A stretch of DNA of 64,000 nt from NCBI GenBank assembly GCA_015501605.1, contig JADNRZ010000036.1, forward strand, positions 1-64,000, given 5' to 3'. The notes under the pieces were generated by a model that was not told the DNA's origin, made no database searches, and worked only from the letters and a program-made list of their open reading frames with translations. Every line of letters begins with the position of its first letter. The first letter of the stretch is position 1. Origin of the DNA: Panaeolus papilionaceus. Its lineage: Eukaryota; Basidiomycota; Agaricomycetes; Agaricales. Both the position numbers and the translations under genes were made by a program. Shown piece by piece: positions 46,963 through 57,324 of this stretch.

Positions 46963-47206
46963 TCGTGGAGGATGGGAGAGATGGTGGGAAGGGTGCTATG
47001 CAGTTCACGGTGATATCCAAGTAGCTGGATATGCCATTCGGTGACAAAGACACCTGAGGTTGAAGACGAAGAGAAGTTATAAGTCCAGAGATATTGAAGT
47101 ATATCTCCAGGAGTACATAAAATAAGAAGAATGAGAGCCAATTAGTTGGCCAAGAGTGACTTGGTCCTGCCAGCTAATTTGCCGGATAGTGTGGGACCCT
47201 TAGGTG
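46963..47206 (-). repeat. Right terminal inverted repeat of the KDZ element
   Basis: 244 bp, the inverted partner of 26205-26448, ending CCCTTAGGTG at 47206 and followed by the target copy GTATTGT. The two repeats differ at only a small number of positions by eye. Confidence 0.9.
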
Positions 47207-47213
47207 GTATTGT

Positions 47214-47780
47214 GTCTGTTTGAGCACAGGAGATTGGTTTTTATAGGTATGTGAATACTCTGACATTGATGTCTGAACTCTCCCATGCTCCTTTACCATG
47301 TCTTTCTAGTCCATCGCATCATGACTCCTTGTACATGTTGTTTATGTCTCTTGGTGAGCACTGTTTTATTCATTTCTATACTATGGCTCATTGATACATA
47401 CATCTATTTAGGTCATTAATTCATAATCTTTTCCATGACTTGTCACTATTCCAACGCCTTTAGGCTCTTGGTTTTTTTGAATCTGCTCCTCCTACCCTGC
47501 TCCTCTCCTCTACCAAGCTTCGCATTTTTATAGAACATGTGTCATCTTCCATTCCTTCCTTACCATTTCCATTTGTCCCTTTAATTTGATGTTTATTTAC
47601 TGTTCTTTTTATTTGCACTATTTCCTTACCCTTGACTATCTCTGTCGCATATGTAGTATCACTGGTGTATTAGTTAGTTTTTAAATGATATATTATTTTT
47701 GGCTTTACCCTTAATCAAATGAGTGATTTCTTGATTTATATGCACTATTTGAAGGATGGTTTGTACATGTGGTGATCTAC
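47214..47780. other. No gene seen
   Basis: T-rich stretch outside the KDZ element with short frames only. Confidence 0.4.
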
Positions 47781-47781
47781 C

Positions 47782-47940
47782 TATGTAGCGCTCTGTAGCA
47801 CCCTATATAGCAGTCTGTAGCACCCTGTAGCAACAAGGGGGCGCTACAGAGCACTACAGATCCTATTGGGGAAACTATGTAAGGGGTACCCTCTGCTATG
47901 GCGCTACAGTGCTACAGAGCACTACATACCACTCCATAGC
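47782..47940. repeat. Array of GCTACAG/CTGTAGC motifs, left of the DUF6532-like gene
   Basis: GTAGCGCTCTGTAGCACC, CTGTAGCACCCTGTAGCA, GCGCTACAGAGCACTACAG and GCGCTACAGTGCTACAGAGC occur within 160 bp in both orientations. A comparable array is at 57105-57322; both are followed by ATTGCTGATG (47950 and 57313). Confidence 0.65.
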
Positions 47941-48224
47941 AGACCCAGACATTGCTGATGACCTCATCAACTCTCATATGCATCCTCTCTCCAAGTTCCA
48001 GCGACAGGCAACATGCAGCCAAGTCATCCTTCACTTCATAAGGATGGTGTTGTACATAACCCCATTGCTGAAGGTCAGTATCTTCTCCTATTTATCTCTA
48101 GGTACTGATAGAGAGTAATCTTCACTAGGTTGCAAGTCTGCCTCGGACCAAAACCAGTTACAAAAAACACAGAAGAGAGTAGTTGGGTGACAAATAATTG
48201 AATCAGACACAGAGCAAGATACCT

Positions 48225-48553
48225 ATGACGGACCACAGTGAAGATGCTATGCAATTTGATAAACAAGCTGACTTGGATACGGAGAACCTAGACGATGACA
48301 ATGGAGCAAACGACTGGTGCAACTGGTATGGCGATAACGATGAGAATGGCGAAGACAACGAGGACTATGAGATTTGCATGGACAGTGAGGACTATGGGGA
48401 CTATGGGAATCACATGGATGACGAGGACTATGAGGACAACAAGAATCACATGGACAACAAGGACTATGAGGATGACGCGAATCACGATGAGGTCGATGAA
48501 GACATTCAAAACCATGGCGATGAGGATTACAATGTTGGTGAAAGCAACAGGGA
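48225..48553 (+). pseudogene. DUF6532-like gene, 5' part, up to the Copia insertion
   Basis: From ATG 48225 (MTDHSEDAMQFDKQ) the reading is a very acidic, repetitive region (blocks like NEDYE, DYGDYGNHMD, DEDYEDNKNHMD, DYEDDANHDE) that reaches the Copia insertion at ESNRDD. The true start may lie further upstream in another exon. The reading continues in the same phase at 55296 (HHNGVNKYEDRGENPDN) when the element and one 5-bp target copy are removed. Acidic, disordered N-termini are common in this fungal family. Confidence 0.6.
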
Positions 48554-48558
48554 TGATC

Positions 48559-48909
48559 TGTTGAAACAGCATAGTGTGCACAGAGTGCCCTAATGACTGT
48601 CTCACCTGGTAAGGGTGATAACTTGCAGAGGCTAGTTAGAGCGATAGAATAGCTAGGAAAGCTGTTATTGAACAAGAGAGAAAAGAGGTGCTTATATACA
48701 TGAATGAGTGTCTAAATAAGGAAGTCTATGTAAGCGCCTATTGGAGTAACATAAGGATCAATACAGGAGAAATGAAGGAGAAATGAGTCAGTCAATGACT
48801 CATGTCGACAGGATGATCCAGAGTATCTCCTAATGTCATGCATCTAGATGAATCTAAGAATGTTGATCGAGATATAAGATCTATCTATGATAAAATCTAA
48901 ATCTCAACA
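48559..48909 (-). repeat. 3' LTR of the Copia element
   Basis: Downstream LTR in the sense of the element. It differs from the other LTR at TAGTGTGC versus TAGCATGC (two transitions) and at TCTAAATC versus TATAAATC. Confidence 0.95.
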
Positions 48910-48918
48910 CTCCCCCTT
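48910..48918 (-). other. Polypurine tract
   Basis: On the minus strand AAGGGGGAG lies directly before the 3' LTR, where plus-strand DNA synthesis would start. Confidence 0.8.
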
Positions 48919-48950
48919 GCTGAGTACAGCAGCTTTAGCGTGCTCAGCGC

Positions 48951-51900
48951 TTAAGCATTCTGTGGATAAAAGACTAATCCAAGTGTTCCCAAGAACTTAG
49001 AGAACTTGACATGATCAAGAGCCTTTGTAAACATGTCTGCAGGGTTCTCAGCACCATCAATGAAGAGACAATCAATTTTGTTGTCTTCGATACACTGACG
49101 AATATAGTGATATCGAATATCGATATGTTTGGTGCGACGCTCCTGGACAGGATTAGAGGCGATGAAAATCGAGCCTTGGTTGTCTCCACAGACAGGGGTT
49201 TTCCGTTTGGTGTAACCGATTTCGGAAAGTAGTGATTGCAGCCACACAACCTGGCGGGTGCAATCTGACAAAGCCATATACTCTGCTTCAGTTGAAGAGA
49301 GAGCAACTGTTTTCTGGGCTCGAGAAACCCAACAGATAATACAGCTTGCCAATTTCATAAAGTATCCAGTCTGAGAGTGGCGCTTGATGGTATTAGCAGC
49401 CCAGTCAGAATCAGTGTAAGCAATAAGTCCAATCTTTGGATTTCCCTTGTACACGAGAGCATAGTTGGATGTGCCAGCAAGATAGCGGCAGATACTCTTC
49501 GCGTGTCTAAGGTGATCCTCAGAAGGATTAGCGGAAAACTGTGACAGCTTGATCACGGCATAGGCGATATCTGGTCGTGTGCTGATCATAAGGTACAACA
49601 GTGATCCTATCACCATCTGGAATTCTTGATGAAGTTTGAGAGTGGCGGTACCTGGATTAGGTACAGGTTGGTAACCTTTGGGAAGAGGAGTCTTGGTAGG
49701 ATTGGCGTTAAGCATGCCAAAACACTGTAACACTTTTTCAAGGTACATTGTTTGGTCTAGCATGATGTTGCCATGCATATGCCTGATTCACATACCCAAG
49801 AACTCTTTTGCTTCACCAAGGTCTCAACACTCCCAGATCTTCATGAATTCAGTCTTTTTCTTTAGCACAAGTGCCAAATTAGGACCGATGAAGAGACCAT
49901 CATCAACATAGATAATGGCGATGACAATGTCACTGTTTGCTGCTTTGTGTACAAAGACACCAGCATCTGAAAGAGCTCGCTTGAAACCCAGCCCAGTCAT
50001 AGACTTGTTGAGCTGTTTCCACCACGAGTGTGAAGCTTGCTTCAATCCGTATAAGGCTCGTCAGAGATGATAAACCATGTTCTCTTGGCCAGGGAGTTTA
50101 AATCCCTCTGGCTGTTCCATATAAATCTCTTCATCAAGTTCGCCATATAGGAAGGCATTCTTAATGTCAAGACCTTGGATATGCCATTTCTCCAAAGCTG
50201 TGAGAGCCATGACGAGTCTTAGTGTTTCATAACGAACCACAGGTGAGAAGATCTCATCATAGTCAATCCCTTCAAGCTGAGAGAAGCCTTTAGCAACAAG
50301 GCAAGCCTTCTTGCGACCATCAGACTTTATAGCAAAGACCCAATGGTTTTTGATTGTCCTGCGATTGCAAGGCAAATTGCAGAGCTCAAGAACTCTGCGT
50401 CAATGAAGAGCCTCTAGTTCTTCGCGACATGCATGCATCCATTCTTTCCTCAGGTCTGGTTTCATCCTGAAGATGTCACGGAAATGCATAGGAAGATCCT
50501 CATTCAAAGGTATCGCTTGATGCAGCAGATATTGAATGAGTTTAACTCCCCCTTCCTGGGCTAGTTTTGCCACCATCCGAGTGAGTTTAGCAACTTCAGT
50601 GTCATCTGAATCAGATTTCACTTTCAATTCAGCTTCAACTTCATCTTCATCCTCTGAACTTTCAGGGGATGGCTCAGATGCTTGTTCCTTCTGTTGGACA
50701 ACAGGGGCAGGCGGCAGGGTCTGCGTTTCACTTGGAGTAACAGGAGTGGCAGGACTCGGTCGGGAAACCGGATCTGATGTAGCTGGTGCGGTTGGTCTCT
50801 GGGAGCTACCCGTTGACAAACCCACTTGCTTCTCCCACTCACATGTACTGCTAATGCCTTTTTCTATGTCTGTGGGGTGTCGGCTTTCGCCATACACATT
50901 CCCCTCACGTCTAGGAACCTTAACTTCTCTGCGGGGGTGCGACGAGGCGCCAGCATTACTATCTGCTTCCTGAGGAGTAGGCATAGGATCTGCAGCAACT
51001 GGAGTTGGTGGTGCAGTCCTTGGTGGTGTGGGAGCAGGAACAGGGGCTGGCCCATGTTCTGCTTCCCACTTCAGCCTTTTTTCCATATTTATTGCTATGT
51101 TCTTGTTCCTTTTATCGATTATGTCAAGGAGTTGATCAACCTTGACCCAAACTTGTTCCCAAGTTTCCCCATTGGTAAAGTACTTCTGGGGAACAGGTTC
51201 ACCCTTGTCAAAAGATGCCTTGATTTCTTTGATCGCATCTGATTGTCATTGCGATATTTCCTGACTCTCTCTTTCTTTAGAGGCAGGAAAGAAATCAGGT
51301 GTAGGTGGTTTTGGCAGTGAAGGGGGTGAGTTTGGAGGTGGAGGATCAGAACGTGGAGATGTAGGAGCAGTAGTATCCTGTGCAGGAGAAGTGGGACCTT
51401 CACCGTGCTTTTTTCCAGAACCAGGTTGATAGCCTGCTGCACCTGGCCATGGTGCATCAGGCGCTGGATTCGATGGAGCTGCAGGTGCTGGTCCACTTGA
51501 ACCTTTAGGCTTTGGAGCCTTAGGTTTAGGGGCAGGAGGAGTAGGTGGAGGCTTAGGAACGTTTCTGGGTTTCGTATGTGGTGGAACCACAAAATCATCC
51601 CAGCCATCATCACCTTCTTCCAATGGAGTAGATGGATGAGTATCATCTGATGGATCCTCACTAGGAGGAGGTTGCAGAGTGCCACGATGATTGACATCTG
51701 GACACTTGGGAAAGTACCCTTCATCAAACTGAGCAGTAGTTCCAATGAAAAGTGTATTGTTGTGTAGACGCATGAAGCGCCAGCCTTTAAACCCTTCAGC
51801 AAAGCCAAGATGTACCATCATCTCTGATTTTGGGGACAGAGAGTTGACTTGCTTCGCTTCAGGTAAATAGACATAGGTGCCACAACCAAATACTTTAAGA

Positions 51901-53033
51901 TTGGAAACCACAGGTTTCTGTTTGTGAATAAGCTCATATGGAGTCTCCCATTTGAGATGAGCAATGGGGGTACAATTATACACATAAAGTGCATGTTCGA
52001 CTGCAAATTCCCACCAGGACTGAGGAAGGCAAGCGTCAAGACGCATAGCCTGGGCTTTATCCATCAAAGTCCTGTTAAATTGCTCAGCACACCCATTCTA
52101 CTGAGGAGTATGGGGGGTGCTTTGAGTAACCTTTATGCCTTTTGAACGAAGATCCTTAAAGAATTCCTTCGATTTAAACTCTCCCCCTCCATCTGAATGC
52201 CATTCTTTGATGTTGGTGACACCGAATTGAGTTTTCAGCATCGCCTGGAAATCACCAAAGGCATCATAAATGTCAGACTTCTCTTTGAGCAGAGAAATCC
52301 AAGCATATGAGGAGAAGTCATCGAAGAAACTGACATAGTACTTGTACCCATGGTAGGAATTCACTGGATAAGACTTCACATCCGAGTGTATCCTTTCAAA
52401 GGGTGCAGAGGCACGAGTCAAGGATGGGGGAAAAGATCGCGATGGCATTTTGCCTTCAGTGCATCCCCTGCATATAGGCTTCTCTTTTGGAATAGTGATT
52501 TTGGGAGGGAACTTGGCAGTTGAATCTCCCATGTGTTGTAAAGCTTCTTTAGACGGATGTCCAAAGTGCTTATGCCAAAGATCATACTCTGTAATAGAGT
52601 TGGCAGTGTTTTTGACAATTGTTGAGGTTAACCAATAAACGGTTTCACCTAAGACATGTGGTCGGCATTGGAAAGCCAGTTGCTTGCCTTTATAGAAGGA
52701 CATATTGCCATAATGTCCATCTAAAGTCAATCCTTTTGAAAAGAATTGGCCCATTGACAGCAAGCATTGATTAAGGGACTTAAAGTACAAGACTGGAGAG
52801 AGGGAAATATGCTTTTCAGCATCAGTTCCATCCTCTGACTTGACATTAACAATGAGATTAACTGTTCCTTGCGCAGTGACCATCTCAACTCCACTGGCAG
52901 TTGAAACTGTACCAAAGTTGCCAGTTTCATACTCAGAAAAGTCCCCTAGATCACCAGTGAAGTGCTGTGAAGTGGAAACCTGCAGGCAACACAGGAAACA
53001 CTGAAGCAATTGCACAGAGAAATGAACAGGCAA
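48951..53033 (-). pseudogene. Copia Pol: integrase, reverse transcriptase, RNase H, with point stops
   Basis: One continuous frame, also shared with gag. Order: GAG-pre-integrase (LWHKHFGHPSKEAL, then CRGCTEGK, the HHCC finger); integrase core with HSDVKS, WHSDGGGEF and the final E region; a Pro-rich linker; reverse transcriptase (WVFAIKSDGRKKACLVAKGF, QGLDIKNAFLYGEL, IIYVDDGLFIG); RNase H with SSTEAEYMALSDC. Stops: TAG 52098-52100, TGA 51246-51248, 50400-50402, 50061-50063, 49824-49826 and 49788-49790. Each sits at a family-conserved position (for example HTPQ-stop-NG, VYHL-stop-RALYGLKQ, FLGM-stop-IRH), so single changes made them. All five TGA codons could derive from CGA. Confidence 0.9.
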
Positions 53034-53165
53034 TCGCTATATTCTGTAAACACGTGAACATGGCGAGTAGTGAATACAAATGGTAGCAACGATGATAAGA
53101 CTAAGGAAAGGAAGATATGCGCGCAAGCGCATATAAGAGTGTTGTAATCACATGATGGGATTACA
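52968..53165 (-). other. 198-bp non-coding interruption between protease and GAG-pre-integrase
   Basis: DSGAS of the protease is followed after exactly 198 bp by QHFTGD, which would normally be adjacent. The interruption contains stops, starts TGTAATCCCATCATGTGATT (partly palindromic) and has CCTGCAG near its end. A GT-AG intron from GTAATC to CCTGCAG is tempting but would join the exons one base out of frame. It could be a mutated intron or a small insertion. Confidence 0.55.
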
Positions 53166-54647
53166 TGAAGCACCTGAATCCATGATCCAGTCAACAGTTC
53201 CGTTATCTCTTTGTTTACCCTTACATCTTGCACAATTGACACAGTGTTCATCAATATATTTCTGGGACTGTGCCACAGAACCTAACGAAATACAAGCAAA
53301 ATGACTAATACTATTGCTTGTGCTACTACCCTGTGCATCTAAAAAGTGCTGCGAACAATAGTTAGCTTCGTTAGGGTGCATAGATGAAAAGGCTTGCCTT
53401 TCATATCGAGCCCTCTTGCCGTTGTCAACATAGTATTCCTCGTCAGAGGAGAAGCCATTGTCAACATACTCCTCCCCATCAGATGAGACATCGATGAGAC
53501 CTGGCATAGACGAGGTGTCGTCCTCATCATCAGAGGGGGGCTGAGGGAAGTAGTTCTCAGTCTCCATGTCAATGGAGAGCTTAGGCTCCTTGCGATTGGC
53601 AACGAGGTCAAGGTTCTTGAGGGTCTGGACCGTCTTAGTGACTTCAAGACGGTCAGCAAGAGACCTGGCATTGTTGACCTCGGTGTAAACGGAAGGGCCA
53701 GCTTCCATGCACATAGGTGCAGAGCCATGGACGCGATTGAAAACCACAGAAGAAGGGTTGGCAAGACGCTCTAGGAGCGTAAGAGAGGGTTGTGAAGTTG
53801 AAGTGGTGTGTTGAGCAGGCTCATAGGCAGCAGAGAGAATGAAATGGGAGTGGTTGTGGCCAGAGTGACCACCACGACCTCCACTGCGATTGAACTTGCA
53901 ACCACCTCGAGCACCATGATTGCCCCTGTGTCCGAATTGTTTGGGTTCCTGAGCAGGGCCCTTGCCTTTGAAAGGAGGGTCTTGCTTCTTGCAGCGAACC
54001 ACAGAGATCTTGTTGGCCATGCCAGGAGTGTTGAGCTGCTTGCGCTCGAACTCGGCAATGATCTTGTCATGGATTGTAGTCCACTTCAAGTCCTCAGCCT
54101 TGGTGACGGTGAGTTCGGTAGCAGCAATGTGCTCCCAGCAGTTTGGAATGGCAGCAAGAACAATCATGGCCTGGTAGAAGTCGTCCAGACCATGACCATT
54201 GGTCTCCAGCTTTTGGAAAAGCTGTCCCAATTCATGGAGTTCAGGACCAGGGTGACAAAGACCAGAGATACGGAAGTGGAAGACATGGCGAACATCGGTG
54301 AACATGGTGGCAGCACCGATTTTGCCACAAGTCTTCTCCAGAGCGGTCCAAAGACTGGCAGAAGTGGTGGCAGGGGTGGTAACCTTACCACCAGAGTCGA
54401 CAACAGCCTCCTTGATGAGGTGGAGGAGAGAAGGGGCGAGACGAAGTGCAATAGACCCAAGTGCTTTGTCGTCTTTTTTGAGCCAAGTGGCCAACTCTTC
54501 CTTGTCAGTAGTGGTAGGTTTGGCAAGGTTGCCATTAACGATCTGCCACAATGCCTGAGAGCAAAGCCAGTTTTTCATGGCCAAGCTCCATTCAAGCCAG
54601 TTGGAGCCGTCGAGGTGGGGAACAAGTTGAGTAATTTGGGAGGACAT
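53148..54647 (-). CDS. Copia Gag with start of protease
   Basis: Starts at ATG 54647 (MSSQITQLVPHLDGSNWLEW), the usual 'L-x-G-x-N-W-x-x-W' opening of Copia Gag, then a helical capsid-like region (IPNCWEHIAATEL, IIAEFERKQL), a basic Gly/Arg-rich nucleic-acid-binding part (GHRGNHGARGGCKFNRSGG), an acidic part (PPSDDEDDTSSMPG) and a Cys-rich segment HCVNCARCKGK. It ends with the protease signature WIMDSGAS and a few codons before a stop at 53148. About 500 residues, no internal stop. Gag would form virus-like particles in the cytoplasm. It could be made alone from this copy, unlike Pol. Confidence 0.9.
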   Translation of the reverse strand: MSSQITQLVPHLDGSNWLEWSLAMKNWLCSQALWQIVNGNLAKPTTTDKEELATWLKKDDKALGSIALRLAPSLLHLIKEAVVDSGGKVTTPATTSASLWTALEKTCGKIGAATMFTDVRHVFHFRISGLCHPGPELHELGQLFQKLETNGHGLDDFYQAMIVLAAIPNCWEHIAATELTVTKAEDLKWTTIHDKIIAEFERKQLNTPGMANKISVVRCKKQDPPFKGKGPAQEPKQFGHRGNHGARGGCKFNRSGGRGGHSGHNHSHFILSAAYEPAQHTTSTSQPSLTLLERLANPSSVVFNRVHGSAPMCMEAGPSVYTEVNNARSLADRLEVTKTVQTLKNLDLVANRKEPKLSIDMETENYFPQPPSDDEDDTSSMPGLIDVSSDGEEYVDNGFSSDEEYYVDNGKRARYERQAFSSMHPNEANYCSQHFLDAQGSSTSNSISHFACISLGSVAQSQKYIDEHCVNCARCKGKQRDNGTVDWIMDSGASCNPIM

Positions 54648-54927
54648 ATCTGGTAAGCAAATTGTCAGTAAAATGAACAATAATGACGAGAGAATAAGTG
54701 GCAATGAACAATGCTACATTTCTCAGGCATAGGCCAGAAGGATGTCCTCCTAGCTGCGCAAATAATGCAGCAGCAAAGGTGCGCTTAGAGCAGCAACCTA
54801 GGTGCGCAAAATTGCAGCAACCTTGAGTACAACATCTGCCACAGTGGCAAGACGTTCTCATGCAGTGAGCAAGCTCAGCAGGCAATGAGTATCCTATATC
54901 GACAGCCATGCATAGAGCAGGCTGCCA

Positions 54928-54939
54928 GGGCCCATAACC
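54928..54939 (-). other. Primer-binding site, half-tRNA (initiator Met) type
   Basis: Directly next to the 5' LTR the minus strand reads GGTTATGGGCCC. This is the complement of GGGCCCAUAACC, the anticodon stem-loop of eukaryotic initiator tRNA-Met, not of a tRNA 3' end. Drosophila copia and yeast Ty5 are known to prime with an internally cleaved initiator tRNA, so the same is inferred here. Confidence 0.75.
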
Positions 54940-55290
54940 TGTTGAAACAGCATAGCATGCACAGAGTGCCCTAATGACTGTCTCACCTGGTAAGGGTGAT
55001 AACTTGCAGAGGCTAGTTAGAGCGATAGAATAGCTAGGAAAGCTGTTATTGAACAAGAGAGAAAAGAGGTGCTTATATACATGAATGAGTGTCTAAATAA
55101 GGAAGTCTATGTAAGCGCCTATTGGAGTAACATAAGGATCAATACAGGAGAAATGAAGGAGAAATGAGTCAGTCAATGACTCATGTCGACAGGATGATCC
55201 AGAGTATCTCCTAATGTCATGCATCTAGATGAATCTAAGAATGTTGATCGAGATATAAGATCTATCTATGATAAAATATAAATCTCAACA
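54940..55290 (-). repeat. 5' LTR of the Copia element
   Basis: Upstream LTR in the sense of the element, 351 bp. It should contain the promoter; the minus strand has GTATATAAGCACC as a likely TATA region. Confidence 0.95.
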
Positions 55291-55295
55291 TGATC

Positions 55296-56846
55296 ATCAC
55301 AATGGAGTCAACAAATATGAGGACAGAGGTGAAAACCCAGACAACAACACTGGTATGTACACCATATGTTCTAGACCCCCCCATGGTTACTCAAAACTTG
55401 TATCCTTGAATAGAACCTGAGGAAACATCAAGAGCACCTGCCCCCCATGATGTGAGTCCTGTCTAACCAATTTTAGGATTTGTCTCTCATATATTGAAGC
55501 AAATTGATGTTCTCAATGACCACCACACTCGAAATTGGGGATGGCACCCTCCTTGAGAACATATTGCTGCAGTTGCTCGACAACAGGGCACCTTGGGTCA
55601 GCTTATCTGTGATATCGAGGAGGATCCATTTGAGGAGCACAATGACAGGGTTGATGAAGATGAAGACAACAAGAATACTCAAGTTGACGACAATGACGAC
55701 AGTCCTGAACCCCGCAAAAGAGCACCAAGACATTCTTGTAATCCTGGGATGCAAGTGCAGCCAACCACTCTTGCATACTACAACGGCCCATGGAAGACAG
55801 TCTTAGCTGACAGTAAGGTGCATTGGCGCCGTGAGCTGGCTATTGGTAATGCATGGCCTTCATGTCAAGACAACCTACATATTGTAAGGGCTATTCTTGA
55901 GGCACAGATCCTTCAACACAAGAATAAAGGAGCTGTATTAAGTGATGGTATGACACTTTGTCATTTATCTCATTTTTATAGCTAACCTACCTTCATGTCT
56001 TCCAGAATTCCAGGTTAATCGCAACATGCACATTCTTGTATGATTTCTCGTCACGGTGTTTGTGATTTCCTCATTCATTCTTACTGACAAACACATACAG
56101 ATTTTTCAGGAGGCCTCCACCTTCTGAGGCAAATTAAAGGACTATATTCATCCTATCCTCCCAAGGTTCTACATTGAGGTAACACCTGAAGACTATGAGG
56201 GAAATCAATTAGCTGTATTCAATGCAGTCATCGAGCAGGTGAAGAACATGTTGGATAGTGGATCATTCCACCATGGTCCCACAAAGGATTCATTGGTATG
56301 TACTTTTGCGATGTTCTATCCCTTCAGCAGTTAATTTCTGTTACTTTGTCTGGTACAGGGGAAAACGAACAACTTTGCTCACCCATGTATAGGTCACATC
56401 ATTCAGCACTTCTTCTATAACAAGGCTGATGGCATGGCACGGTCTTTCCAAGATGACTTTTCTGAAGAAGTACCTCTGAATGTCATTGCTCTGGTAGCAA
56501 CAGCAGTAGGCCCTCTTTGGCGATTTATTATCTTTCTATCTGATCTCTTGTAGATTGTAGGTTGCATTGAGGAATATCTCGCTACTGGAAAGCAGAGAAA
56601 TCTCACCTTCGACGCCAAGGGTTACATGGGTACTTACAACAACATGGTAAAATCGGTTGAAAGGGTGCACAGTGATCCATACCATGGAAAAAAGTTGACC
56701 AAGTTGCGATGTGTGTGGGCCGCAGGTGGAATGTACGTAAACAAAACATGATGCATGTAAGGAGTGCTAACTGATTTACAATTAGGGCGATGTTAAATCC
56801 TGTTGAAGAGACTTTTGGGAGGGATATTCCTGTTGATTTAAACTAG
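55296..56846 (+). pseudogene. DUF6532-like gene, 3' part, after the Copia insertion
   Basis: Exon pieces with short introns give QVDDNDDSPEPRKRAPRHS, then YYNGPWKTVLADSKVHWRRE, NAWPSCQDNLHIVRAILEAQ, YIHPILPRFYIEVTPEDYEG, NNFAHPCIGHIIQHFF, FSEEVPLNVIALVATA, VGCIEEYLATGKQRNLTF and a final VKSVERVHSDPYHGKKL to a TAG at 56844-56846. This order (Trp near 'A-K--WR', later pF-hp-i--ii-hfFy, then 'vPl--iALvaTAi---le-ya-G') matches my knowledge of the large fungal DUF6532 family. Function unknown. A TGA occurs near 56126 (EASTF-stop-GKLKDYI), where Arg is plausible. The Copia insertion makes the locus non-functional as it stands. Confidence 0.65.
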
Positions 56847-57104
56847 ATACAACGTCACTTCTCATCAGATTTACTCTCAGTTTCGTCATCTGTAGCATTT
56901 TTCCGCTGCCTGTTTCCAATTCTCCAGAGCATTTTTCTGCATATATCCTGTAATAAATAATAATATTGCTATTTCATGCGCTTTTTATGATCAGTATCGT
57001 GTGATCTATTGTGAACTGAAACCTGGCTTCTTAGTTTTCTGTAGACAAGGCTTGTAGCTTTGGAAGGCTCAGGAGGATAGATAGAGTCAATACAGATCAA
57101 GGGC

Positions 57105-57322
57105 GGACCACTTTGGAGCATTACAGAACCCGAGTGCATCACTACAGAACGTTACGGAATCCAGGGGCATCACTACAGAGAACTACAGACTTACGCCAGG
57201 TCACAACGTAACACTACGGAGCACCCAGTGATGACTACCTAAATAGGGACCCATGCTACAGCACTACAGTGCTACGTAGCGCTCTGGAGTACTCCAGAGA
57301 ATATACCAGCATTGCTGATGCA
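57105..57322. repeat. Array of ACTACAG/CTACAGT motifs, right of the DUF6532-like gene
   Basis: CATCACTACAGAACGTTACG, CATCACTACAGAGAACTACAG, GCTACAGCACTACAGTGCTA and GTAGCGCTCTGGAG occur close together, then CATTGCTGATG. The array ends exactly where the 2-oxoglutarate dehydrogenase-like sequence starts, so its arrival or expansion truncated that fragment. Confidence 0.6.
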
Positions 57323-57324
57323 TG

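Larger units (their letters stand above)
26205..47206 (+). mobile_element. KDZ-type DNA transposon, about 21 kb, with nested insertions
   Basis: The element is bounded by inverted repeats starting CACCTAAGGGTCCCACAC and flanked on both sides by GTATTGT (26198-26204 and 47207-47213). Inside, on the plus strand, are split segments of a KDZ (Kyakuja-Dileera-Zisupton) transposase (27.1-27.7, 32.3-33.0 and 39.5-41.6 kb) and two downstream hypothetical genes (42.7-45.9 kb). A hAT element (27691-32266) and an inverted-repeat structure (32957-37527) have inserted into it. Without these two the element would be about 11.9 kb. The transposase has a frame break and TGA stops, so the copy is probably not autonomous. 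KDZ elements are known to be expanded in mushrooms. Confidence 0.85.
48559..55290 (-). mobile_element. Complete Copia-type LTR retrotransposon, 6.73 kb
   Basis: Identical-length 351-bp LTRs at 48559-48909 and 54940-55290 start TGTTGAAACAGC and end AAATCTCAACA. The 5-bp target duplication TGATC flanks the element (48554-48558 and 55291-55295). I count three differences between the LTRs, about 99% identity, so insertion is recent. On the minus strand one reading frame covers Gag, protease, integrase, reverse transcriptase and RNase H in Copia order. It is interrupted by six point stops and one non-coding stretch, so this copy cannot make an intact polyprotein. Primer-binding and polypurine sites are at the expected positions. 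Confidence 0.95.

Noticed and set aside
48300..48560. Minus-strand open frames opposite the acidic repeats
   Set aside because: They mirror the repetitive GA-rich coding of the DUF6532-like N-terminus and give His/Cys/Pro-rich low-complexity sequence.
53808..54656. A 282-codon plus-strand open frame opposite Copia gag
   Set aside because: It is antisense to a well-supported Gag with start, domain order and position in the element.
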